From Synechococcus sp. UW140 (GTDB lineage: Bacteria > Cyanobacteriota > Cyanobacteriia > PCC-6307 > Cyanobiaceae), in assembly GCA_945878795.1 (NCBI GenBank), contig CAMDWF010000109.1:1-7356 (forward strand): DNA of 7,356 nucleotides, in the 5' to 3' direction. How positions within the stretch are numbered: the stretch's first letter is position 1; each line of letters starts with the position of its first letter. This document shows positions 1 through 5,335 of this stretch, one piece after another. A program made the translations under genes and the position numbers. The notes under the pieces were generated by a model. The model worked only from the letters and a program-made list of their open reading frames with translations. It did no database searches and was not told the DNA's origin.

Positions 1-215
1 CCCCGGCTGGAGAGTTCTGCCGCCACCTGGATGTTGAAGACGGTGCCGGCGGCCAGGCCGGTGATCATGATGATCAGCAGGCTGGCGGGACCGGCCTCAA
101 ACAATTCCTGCAGCAGATCCTGGACGCCGATGCGGCCTTGGGCGATGGCGCTGATCGCCTGGCCGCCGATCATCAAGCTGATGCCGAGACGCTCCAACCA
201 GCGCGGCGTTTTCAT
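1..215 (-). CDS. MlaE/YrbE-family ABC transporter permease, partial (N-terminal 71 residues)
   Basis: The ATG at 215-213 opens a frame that runs off the left edge of the window, so only the first 71 residues are visible. Residues 38-68 (LFEAGPASLLIIMITGLAAG, then TVFNIQVAAEL) match the start of the MlaE/DUF140 permease domain: a Gly-Pro-x-Ser before the first hydrophobic segment, a Gly-rich turn, then an x-Q-x-A-x-E-L stretch. Known members (MlaE in proteobacteria, TGD1 in chloroplasts) are inner-membrane permeases of lipid-trafficking ABC transporters that work with an ATPase and an MCE-domain protein. The A of its ATG is the last base of the TGA stop of the upstream symporter gene (TGATG), so the two are almost certainly cotranscribed and translationally coupled. 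The substrate cannot be read from this fragment. The family call is fairly secure; the ATPase and MCE partners would lie to the left of the window. Confidence 0.82.
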   Translation of the reverse strand, partial: MKTPRWLERLGISLMIGGQAISAIAQGRIGVQDLLQELFEAGPASLLIIMITGLAAGTVFNIQVAAELSSR

Positions 216-1708
216 CAATTGGCGGGGAGGGCGCTGGCAGGTTGGCTTGGCCAGCGGCGCATCACCAACAGGGCCAGCACCACCAACACCGCCGGGATCA
301 GGCCCATGCACAGGCGGATGGCGGTGAGGGCACTGGCGGGCTGGAGGATGCCTCTGGAGGCGGCGTAGCCCGTCAGGCTCATGAGGTTGCCAAACAGAAA
401 CAGGGCGACGCTGATGCAGATCTTCTGGGCGAACACCATCCAGGCGCTGTATAGCCCGGCGGGTTTTTCGGCATCGGCGTCGATGGCATCAGGCAACAGG
501 GACCAGGGAATCAGGTAGGCGGTGGAAGCCCCCAACCCCACCACCAGAATCGTGGCCACAAGCGCCCCCAGGCGCAGCAGGTTGGCGGGGGCGGTGGGGG
601 CACCGAGGGCCCCATCCATGGGCAGCAGCACCATGGCTAACAGGCAGCCGCTGATCCAGAGGGACGATCCCCAATGCAGGGCTTTGAGGCGACCAGCGCG
701 CTGGGAGACCAGATTCCACAGCTGCAGCCCCACCAAAGTGCTGATTTGAAAGGGCAGCAGGATCCAGTTGCTCCAGTCCTCCGGCACCCGCATCACCACC
801 GGCAGAAAGATGAGCGCCGCAGTCTGCATCAATTGCAGGGCGCACCAGAGCAGAAGGTAGAGCCCCAGCACCATCACGAAGCGGTGGTTGTTGCCCACCT
901 GACGCAGCAGGCGGCGGGTGGCGCCAGGGGAGGGGGAGGGCTGCTGGCAGCGCAGTGCCACCGGGGCGATGCCCCAACCGCAGGCCAGGGTGGAGAGGGT
1001 GATCAGGGCGCCGGAGATCATGCCGACCCGCAGAAAGCTGGCGGCGTTGTGGTGATCGCGCAGCAGCAGACCGCCGAGCACGATGCCGACCAGGCTGGCG
1101 ATGATTGAACCGGTGAAGCGGGAGGTATTGAGGCGGGTGCGCAGTTCGGTGTTGGTGGTGAGTTCGGCGGCCAGGGCCGCGTAGGGCAGGTTGACGCAGG
1201 TGTAGAGGCTGTTGGCGACGATCGAGATCAACACGAACACCACCAACTTCATCCAGGCGTTGCCGGGGGGCAGCCACCACATGGAGGCCATGGCCACCCC
1301 CAACGGCGCCGCACTCCACAGAATCCAGGGCAAGCGGGGCCCCCAGCGGCTGCGGGTTCGGTCACTGAGCCAGCCCACCAACGGATCATTGACGGCATCC
1401 CAGAGCCGGGCCAGCATCAACACCAGACCAGCCATCCAGGCCGGCAGGCCCGCTGCGGCTGTGTAAAAGATGAACAGATAGAAGCCGATAAGTGAGGCCG
1501 CCATGCCGGTGCCGGCATCTCCCAGGCCATAGGACAGCAACAGTCGTCGCTGGCGGGAGGGCGCCAACTCACTGGCGTCCTTGGGGCCATCCTCAAGCCA
1601 GGAGTTCAGGGCCCCATTGGGCTCTTGGGGGCTCCCCGGGGCAGGATCCGGGGGCTGGGATACGGAGGTAGGCGGCACGGTCAAGGCGGAGGGGCCTGGA
1701 AAGGCCAT
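215..1708 (-). CDS. GPH-family (MelB-like) sugar:cation symporter, MFS superfamily
   Basis: This 497-residue inner-membrane carrier has about twelve hydrophobic segments. The conserved GPH signature lies at residues 101-130: RLWDAVNDPLVGWLSDRTRS followed by RWGPRLPWIL. By pattern, D104 and D108 correspond to the Asp pair that binds the coupling cation in MelB, and the RSRWG-x-R-x-PWIL loop is typical of the first cytoplasmic loop. Members carry sugars or related glycosides with Na+, H+ or Li+; the substrate here is unknown. The hydrophobic core begins near residue 58 (LSYGLGDAGTG). The first 50 or so residues are a Pro/Ser-rich, probably cytoplasmic extension that is longer than usual. The ATG at 1708 has no good Shine-Dalgarno sequence, but no better start lies closer to the core. 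The stop overlaps the start of the MlaE-type permease gene by one base. The family is clear; physiological role and start are less certain. Confidence 0.88.
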   Translation of the reverse strand: MAFPGPSALTVPPTSVSQPPDPAPGSPQEPNGALNSWLEDGPKDASELAPSRQRRLLLSYGLGDAGTGMAASLIGFYLFIFYTAAAGLPAWMAGLVLMLARLWDAVNDPLVGWLSDRTRSRWGPRLPWILWSAAPLGVAMASMWWLPPGNAWMKLVVFVLISIVANSLYTCVNLPYAALAAELTTNTELRTRLNTSRFTGSIIASLVGIVLGGLLLRDHHNAASFLRVGMISGALITLSTLACGWGIAPVALRCQQPSPSPGATRRLLRQVGNNHRFVMVLGLYLLLWCALQLMQTAALIFLPVVMRVPEDWSNWILLPFQISTLVGLQLWNLVSQRAGRLKALHWGSSLWISGCLLAMVLLPMDGALGAPTAPANLLRLGALVATILVVGLGASTAYLIPWSLLPDAIDADAEKPAGLYSAWMVFAQKICISVALFLFGNLMSLTGYAASRGILQPASALTAIRLCMGLIPAVLVVLALLVMRRWPSQPASALPAN

Positions 1709-1780
1709 AATGGCTCAGATGTTCGTTTTTCCCTCCCGGTCAGGCCACCAGGCCGGCCCGGATGATACAAACGAACTGCT

Positions 1781-1851
<71 letters not shown>

Positions 1852-1859
1852 TTTTTTTT
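1852..1859 (+). terminator. T-run directly after tRNA-Gly
   Basis: The tRNA discriminator base is itself a T and is followed by eight more, giving nine consecutive T residues at 1851-1859. They sit right after the GC-rich T-arm and acceptor stem. No separate hairpin lies between, so the tRNA fold itself may supply the termination structure. Confidence 0.55.
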
Positions 1860-2370
1860 CTCGATAGGGCTCTTTGGCTCAAAGCTCCTGTTGAGACTGG
1901 CATCAGGGCCTCTAGAGCCTGCCAACGCCTTGATGGTCTTGCCAGTCTGTAGCCTCGGCAAGCCTCAGTTCCGCCGGGGAGAGCCGGGGGCCGCAGCCCT
2001 GGCCCTTGGGGCTGCAGCCGCCGTGCCGCCAAAGCCCACAGGGCCCTTTAAGCCGTCCTACGGGGGCCTGCACCGGGGCGGGGTCACCACCGGCCAAGCG
2101 AGGCCCAGTTAAGGGCGCTGGACGGCGAATTAGATATTTATAAATAAGAGATAGCCAATCTGCCTGGACCTCGACAAGGAGATAAGCGGTTTAGGGCAGG
2201 GCCCGAATACATAGTTGACGCCAGACATCTTGGAGAATACATTACATCGCAGTGATTCGTCTGTCATCATTCTTGGCATCAAAGGCCAATTGCGGATTTT
2301 TCCAATTGAATTCCGTTGGGAATGGAGGATCCTGCGCAAAGCTGAAGGTTCCACCGGGTGAGCCTACATG
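1860..2370. other. Long stretch without a convincing gene
   Basis: Two different textures meet here. Positions 1860-2114 are GC-rich, with open frames on both strands but no recognisable protein and no good start. They include a 7-bp inverted repeat, GCAGCCC at 1993-1999 with GGGCTGC at 2009-2015. From about 2115 the sequence turns AT-rich, matching the Coq4-like gene downstream. The change of composition near 2115 could be one edge of an inserted segment. I see no tRNA, IS end or repeat that would define a clean boundary. Confidence 0.5.
2215..2361 (+). pseudogene. Possible remnant of a coding region (48 codons)
   Basis: A short open frame begins after a TAG at 2212 and ends at TGA 2359-2361. 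Its middle reads like ordinary protein (SSVIILGIKGQLRIFPIEFR), but it has no ATG and no ribosome binding site, and the same frame is closed immediately upstream. It could be the C-terminal relic of a lost gene just ahead of the Coq4-like gene, or chance. The opposite strand also has an open frame at 2130-2354 that looks less protein-like. I do not recognise the family. Confidence 0.15.
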
Positions 2371-2400
2371 GTAGAATGGCAATGAAAATTAATTTTCTAC
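2371..2400 (+). promoter_or_regulatory. Nested palindromes just upstream of the Coq4-like gene
   Basis: A perfect 14-bp palindrome, GAAAATTAATTTTC (2384-2397), lies 12 bases before the ATG at 2410. It is nested in a wider inverted repeat, GTAGAA (2371-2376) with TTCTAC (2395-2400). A -10-like hexamer, TAGAAT, lies at 2372-2377, with only a weak -35 candidate, TTCCAC, at 2349-2354. The arrangement would suit a repressor operator over the transcription or translation start, but in AT-rich DNA such palindromes also arise by chance. No Shine-Dalgarno sequence is visible before the gene. Confidence 0.3.
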
Positions 2401-2409
2401 GTATCACCA

Positions 2410-3540
2410 ATGGCAAGAACCAATAGTTCCACGCTTACGCTTGACCCTGATTTCCAGACCCTGAGTCAGGCGCAAAGGGAACATGCCCTGCAGGCTCTGT
2501 ACTTTCTTAGTGAACAAGCGGGTAGCCAAAATCGCCCATCCGGCCGCACGCAGCTCGAGCTCATTCATGCGATTGGCTCCTGTCTTTTGGGTGTTGATTC
2601 TGATTCAATTGATTTGAATTCTGAATTCAGTATTCAAGCTCTTGGTTCTGATTTTCTAGATGTTCCTGCAGTCATTAAGCATCGATTGCTGCAGCTTTTC
2701 CTGCTGGCAGAGTTAGTCCTTGACCCCCTGCCAGAAGAAGTGGCAATCGCAGTAGAACAACTTGCCGATTCCCTTGCTATTCAGGAAGAATTTTTGAGTG
2801 TTGGTCGAGATATGAGTCGGGGCGCCTATGCAATTGTTGCCAACGATCTGCACCGCAAGGGATATCTGGGTGATCCGCTGCTCCTGGAAAAGGGTGGAAG
2901 AATGATGCGAGTACACAAGCATCTCATGGACCCTTTCGAATGTGATGATGAGGATCCAGAGTTGTTGCAGCAGTGGATAGAATTGGAGCAATGCGATACT
3001 GGCACCTTAGGCCGTACAATTTGGGAGTATTACAAGGGCAGGGGCTTTATCTTCGCGGGTCAAGAGGGAAGTGTGAATCCCAGCATTGCCCAACATGATT
3101 GGCTGCATGTATTGGCAAATTATGCCACAACAATTGAGGGGGAATTGGAGGTTTTTTCTTTCATTGGTTCGGCAATTCCTGATCCAAGTGGTTTTTCTTT
3201 CATTGTAGCTATTGTATCTTTATTTGAAACAGGTCGCCTAGATCAATGGGGAGGCGGCGCTCTCAATGCGGACAAGGGACATTTGGACTTGCCCGGCATG
3301 CCAGTTCGTCTTGCTGATGCAATCATCCGTGGTCGCAAATGTAATCGGGACGTGATGTATGACATCGACTATTTTTCCTTGAAAGACCTGCCCCTTGAGC
3401 AGGCTAGGGAAATCTTGGGTATTCCAGAGAAATCTCCCGATGCTATCCAGGCTGGCTCACTGGGTATCATGCATCCCAAAGGTATCACCAGTTACCAAAG
3501 GGCCCATGGTGACACAAGCTATCAACCGCCGGTTGAATGA
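2410..3540 (+). CDS. TerB-like/Coq4-family fusion protein
   Basis: The protein has 376 residues. The C-terminal half (about 190-340) matches the Coq4 family: D-T-G-T-L-G-R (196-202), then WEYYKGRGF (205-213), then HDWLHVLANYATTIEGE (229-245). This contains the family motif HDxxH-x11-E, with H229, D230, H233 and E245 all intact, followed by G-E-L-E-V-F and a conserved tail containing RGRKCNRDVMYDIDYF. Coq4 is a metal-dependent ubiquinone-biosynthesis protein, reported to act in oxidative decarboxylation of the quinone ring and in organising the Coq complex. The N-terminal half (about 15-125) is all-helical, with a repeated helix-acid-helix layout (LLQLFLLAELVLDPLPEEVA, 93-112) that resembles TerB-like domains; that part is inference. 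No signal peptide or membrane helix is evident. The ATG at 2410 is the only sensible start. The gene is AT-rich against its neighbours and has no quinone genes beside it. A role in true ubiquinone synthesis is doubtful in a cyanobacterium, so the substrate is open. Confidence 0.8.
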   Translation: MARTNSSTLTLDPDFQTLSQAQREHALQALYFLSEQAGSQNRPSGRTQLELIHAIGSCLLGVDSDSIDLNSEFSIQALGSDFLDVPAVIKHRLLQLFLLAELVLDPLPEEVAIAVEQLADSLAIQEEFLSVGRDMSRGAYAIVANDLHRKGYLGDPLLLEKGGRMMRVHKHLMDPFECDDEDPELLQQWIELEQCDTGTLGRTIWEYYKGRGFIFAGQEGSVNPSIAQHDWLHVLANYATTIEGELEVFSFIGSAIPDPSGFSFIVAIVSLFETGRLDQWGGGALNADKGHLDLPGMPVRLADAIIRGRKCNRDVMYDIDYFSLKDLPLEQAREILGIPEKSPDAIQAGSLGIMHPKGITSYQRAHGDTSYQPPVE

Positions 3541-3606
3541 ATGAATAAATAAATGACCAATTGGCAAACTTCCTTGAAAAACTCTTACGCTTTAATCAAG
3601 ATAGAA

Positions 3607-3632
3607 TTGCCTTTGGCAAATTGTTCTATTAA
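3607..3632 (+). terminator. Weak terminator candidate after the Coq4-like gene
   Basis: The stem TTGCC (3607-3611) pairs with GGCAA (3615-3619) across a TTT loop and is followed by the T-rich stretch ATTGTTCTATT. The stem has only five pairs and the T tract is interrupted, so this is a modest candidate. Confidence 0.25.
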
Positions 3633-3704
3633 TAATTTCTAGTCGAATATATCTTGCCGGCGTTCTCACCCCCTTCTTTTCGGAGCCTACGCTGGGTTCA
3701 GCCA

Positions 3705-3728
3705 CTCCCCCAGGCATCCCTGGGGGAG
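3705..3728. repeat. Perfect 10-bp GC-rich hairpin
   Basis: CTCCCCCAGG (3705-3714) and CCTGGGGGAG (3719-3728) are perfect inverted copies around the four-base loop CATC. No T run follows on either strand, so it is not a standard intrinsic terminator. It starts 53 bases before the small membrane-protein ATG at 3758. It could be a leader structure of that gene, a 3' RNA-end stabiliser, or the border of the AT-rich segment. Confidence 0.6.
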
Positions 3729-3757
3729 CGGCTCGCCATCACTGCATCCCCACTCCC

Positions 3758-3982
3758 ATGACGGGCAACCTCCAGGCCATTGGCTTCATGTTCTCCTGGG
3801 TGCTGGGCTGGGGGATCGGCGGCTCTCTGATCGATGCCGGCCTGATCAACGCCGGCGTCTATCCCCTGGAGGGCGGCCAGCTCGGCACCGCCGCCACCTT
3901 CATCCTCTGGAGCCTGCTCTGGGGCGGTGCTGGCATCTGGCTCTACCGTCGCTGGACCCAGCCCGTCACCCCAGACCGTTGA
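3758..3982 (+). CDS. Small two-helix membrane protein, hypothetical
   Basis: This 74-residue protein has two hydrophobic helices (about 5-32 and 44-63). They are rich in Gly and Trp, with a short loop (NAGVYPLEGG, 31-40) and a basic end (YRRW, 63-66). By the positive-inside rule the C-terminus is probably cytoplasmic. There is no signal peptide and I do not recognise a named family. The coding case rests on well-formed transmembrane segments, a clean stop, and placement between other genes with little room on the opposite strand. The frame is open for some distance upstream but has no earlier ATG close by, so ATG 3758 is chosen; no Shine-Dalgarno sequence is visible. It converges on the DoxX-family gene with 47 bases between stops. 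Function is unknown. Confidence 0.6.
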   Translation: MTGNLQAIGFMFSWVLGWGIGGSLIDAGLINAGVYPLEGGQLGTAATFILWSLLWGGAGIWLYRRWTQPVTPDR

Positions 3983-4029
3983 TGCGCTGCGGGCGTTGAG
4001 CCGGGTCAATCAGCAAGTTATGCAGCAGC

Positions 4030-4401
4030 TCATTTGCTGTCCTGGTCTGCCACCAGCAGCAACCCGCCCATGATCGCCAAGTTTTTTAATAGCTGAATCC
4101 GCTCCATATTGTCCGCCACATCGCCATGAAACAGCAGGGTGGTGGGCACCAGGAACAGCAGCAGCAGCACTACCCCCAGGCGGGCTTTCCAGCCGCTGAT
4201 CACCAGGGCCGAACCGACCGCCATCAGGGCCATGGCCGCCACCAGCAGCACGGGCGCCAGCGGCAGTCCCTTCGCGGCAATGGCTCCGGCCACACCGGCA
4301 AAGCCCGTCACCTTGCCGATCACGGCATGGATGAACACCAGGCACAGCAGCACCCGGGCGATGCGGTTCAACAACGAGGGCTGGTGGCGCAGTTGGTTCA
4401 T
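4030..4401 (-). CDS. DoxX-family membrane protein
   Basis: This 123-residue integral membrane protein has four predicted helices (about 13-29, 49-70, 74-92 and 104-118), the usual DoxX layout and length. Family-like features are the first helix ending in IGKVTGFAG (28-36), the AAKGLPLAP segment (42-50), and F-L-V-P-T-T-L-L-F-H (83-92) followed by an N-x-x-x-x-x-Q-L-L-K-N-L-A-I helix. DoxX proteins are widespread quinone- or redox-associated membrane proteins whose biochemical role differs between lineages; nothing here fixes the substrate. The ATG at 4401 is preferred; an in-frame TTG at 4434 would add 11 polar residues without improving the match. Neither has a good Shine-Dalgarno sequence. 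It appears to be a single-gene unit, convergent with the small membrane protein downstream. Confidence 0.83.
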   Translation of the reverse strand: MNQLRHQPSLLNRIARVLLCLVFIHAVIGKVTGFAGVAGAIAAKGLPLAPVLLVAAMALMAVGSALVISGWKARLGVVLLLLFLVPTTLLFHGDVADNMERIQLLKNLAIMGGLLLVADQDSK

Positions 4402-4470
4402 GGGGGCGTGGGGGTTGCTGCGGGCATTGTGCAACTGCAGCTGCGGGTGAGTAAATTCGCATTAAGATTG

Positions 4471-4495
4471 AAGTGTCCCACTTTACTGGTCCAGT
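4471..4495. repeat. Two adjacent short palindromes
   Basis: AAGTG (4471-4475) and CACTT (4479-4483) flank TCC. Two bases later ACTGG (4485-4489) and CCAGT (4491-4495) flank a single T. They lie between the DoxX-family gene and the antitoxin, over the end of an open frame on the minus strand. They could be an operator or the terminal inverted repeat of a vanished insertion sequence. I did not find a second copy in the window. Confidence 0.35.
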
Positions 4496-4701
4496 TCCTG
4501 TGAGAGCTGGTGGATGTGGAGTTGCTTGTGGCTGAGATCCCGGATTAGAGCCCTTTGCAGCCTCGAATCAAGGCGCTGTGACCGACGGTTGCCGCTGAAG
4601 CAGGGGCCTTGTCGTCTGGGTGACGCAGATTCCCAGCCACCGCCTGGCGTTTCGCCCAGCCAGCGTCCCTGGCCGCAAAACAGATCCAGATCGATCGGCA
4701 T
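4483..4701 (-). CDS. Doubtful small ORF divergent from the antitoxin gene
   Basis: An ATG at 4701-4699 opens 72 codons ending at TAA 4485-4483. The tail is polar and helical (RALIRDLSHKQLHIHQLSQE), and the start region reads MPIDLDLFCGQGRWLGE. It would sit back to back with the antitoxin gene, 19 bases away. There is no clear Shine-Dalgarno sequence, I recognise no family, and the frame stays open farther upstream across the antitoxin gene, which is typical of a shadow. The 4402-4720 gap otherwise holds nothing I can name. It is listed because it is the only candidate in that gap. Confidence 0.2.
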   Translation of the reverse strand: MPIDLDLFCGQGRWLGETPGGGWESASPRRQGPCFSGNRRSQRLDSRLQRALIRDLSHKQLHIHQLSQELDQ

Positions 4702-4720
4702 CCCCAACGACGACTTTGCC

Positions 4721-4924
4721 ATGGATATCACGACCTTCTCCCCCAAGTTCCAGGTGGTGATTCCCAAGCGGGTTCGCGAGCAGTTCGGCCTCAGCCTCGG
4801 GCAGACCCTGCAGGTGGTCGCCCTACCGGGGCGCATCAAACTGGTGCCCACCCAGTTACCAGCGGCGCTGGGCGGTTTTCTGCCGGGTAAGAACACCTTT
4901 GAGCGCGAGGGAGACCGCCTGTGA
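4721..4924 (+). CDS. AbrB/SpoVT-fold antitoxin, VapB type
   Basis: This 67-residue protein carries the swapped-hairpin DNA-binding fold at residues 3-45: TTFSPKFQVVIPKRVREQFG, followed by L-x-x-G-Q-x-L and a strand R-I-K-L-V-P. The S-x-K-x-Q-V-V-I-P-K-x-V-R core is diagnostic. The C-terminal part (GGFLPGKNTFEREGDRL, 51-67) is the type that occludes the active site of a PIN toxin. In known systems such proteins form a complex with the toxin, neutralise it and repress their own promoter. The frame extends upstream, but the family match begins at this ATG. The stop overlaps the toxin GTG by four bases (GTGA). It looks intact, in contrast to its partner. No palindromic operator stands out before the start, apart from a GATC-rich patch at 4683-4696. 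Confidence 0.85.
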   Translation: MDITTFSPKFQVVIPKRVREQFGLSLGQTLQVVALPGRIKLVPTQLPAALGGFLPGKNTFEREGDRL

Positions 4925-5304
4925 CGCAAAAGCGGGTGGTGGTGGATTCCTCGGGCTGGATCGAGATATTCACCAACAGTGATCAGACCGAACACTTCCT
5001 AGCCCTGATGGCCGACGAACGGGAGCTGGTGGTGCCGGCGATCACCATCATTGAGGTGTACAAATGGGTCCTGCGCGAACACGGGGAAGCTCAGGCCATT
5101 CAGGCGGCCGCCGTGATGCAATGCGCCCAAGTGGTGGATCTCGACAGTCGGCTGGCCCTGGCGGCAGCCCAGCTCAGCCATGCACTGCAGACGAGGGCCA
5201 TATGCCCCTCGTTCATTTTATGCATAAATCACATAATGCCGCCGCCACCTAGCCCAATTCCAGCGTCGCCATCCCCATCCCGCAAGGCGTTTGGCAACCC
5301 CTAA
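4921..5304 (+). CDS. VapC-type PIN-domain toxin with lost C-terminus (probably inactive)
   Basis: The frame starts with GTG at 4921, has a good Shine-Dalgarno (AGGGAG, 4908-4913), and overlaps the antitoxin stop by four bases. The first 90 of 127 residues fit PIN ribonuclease toxins: VVVDSSGWIEIF with the first catalytic acid D9, VVPAITIIEVYKW with the second acid E45, then VVDLDSRLALAAAQLSHAL (71-89). The expected next stretch, normally like L-P-x-A-D-x-x-I-L-A-T-A with the third acid, reads TRAICPSFILCI (91-102). In a plausible alignment the Asp is replaced by P96. The usual final T-x-D-x-D-F segment is absent and is replaced by a Pro/Ser-rich tail (MPPPPSPIPASPSPSRKAFG). None of the three forward frames restores the missing part, so this looks like a replaced or decayed end rather than a simple frameshift. 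Nuclease activity is unlikely, but antitoxin binding might remain. Confidence 0.75.
   Translation: MTQKRVVVDSSGWIEIFTNSDQTEHFLALMADERELVVPAITIIEVYKWVLREHGEAQAIQAAAVMQCAQVVDLDSRLALAAAQLSHALQTRAICPSFILCINHIMPPPPSPIPASPSPSRKAFGNP
5191..5228. repeat. Tandem palindromes inside the toxin frame
   Basis: Positions 5191-5212 form a near-perfect palindrome. ACGAGGG (5191-5197) pairs with CCCTCGT (5206-5212) around a CATATG centre, with one C-C mismatch. Four bases later TTTATGCATAAA (5217-5228) is a perfect 12-bp palindrome. The first hairpin followed by TTCATTTTA also resembles a terminator. PIN-domain similarity stops exactly here. Confidence 0.55.
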
Positions 5305-5335
5305 CGCAGGTACAAATCCATGCTAAACACAATGC

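Larger units (their letters stand above)
3541..3757. other. AT-rich intergenic region after the Coq4-like gene
   Basis: No gene is visible. The stop codon sits in a short GAAT/AAAT-type tetranucleotide run (about 3534-3554). The octamer TTGGCAAA occurs twice, at 3561-3568 and 3613-3620, and CCAATTGG at 3557-3564 is palindromic. AT-rich DNA at 3621-3653 could hold a promoter for the next gene, but I find no well-spaced -35/-10 pair. Composition returns to GC-rich from about 3657. Confidence 0.4.

Noticed and set aside
674..1108. Plus-strand frame of 144 codons opposite the symporter gene
   Set aside because: Gln/His/Gly-rich antisense shadow with no family features.
489..1319. Second minus-strand frame of 276 codons within the symporter gene
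   Set aside because: It overlaps a well-supported membrane carrier in another frame and has low-complexity Arg/Pro/His composition typical of an off-frame reading.
1912..2097. Minus-strand frame of 61 codons in the GC-rich gap
   Set aside because: It opens with TTG, has no ribosome binding site and no recognisable motif, and high GC makes open frames common on all strands here.
4010..4462. Minus-strand 150-codon frame and plus-strand frames at 4126-4503 over the DoxX gene
   Set aside because: They are out of frame with the four-helix DoxX protein and show only biased low-complexity composition.
4514..4720. Upstream extension of the antitoxin frame
   Set aside because: The extension is Arg/Pro/Trp-rich with no match to the family, while the AbrB fold begins right after the ATG at 4721.
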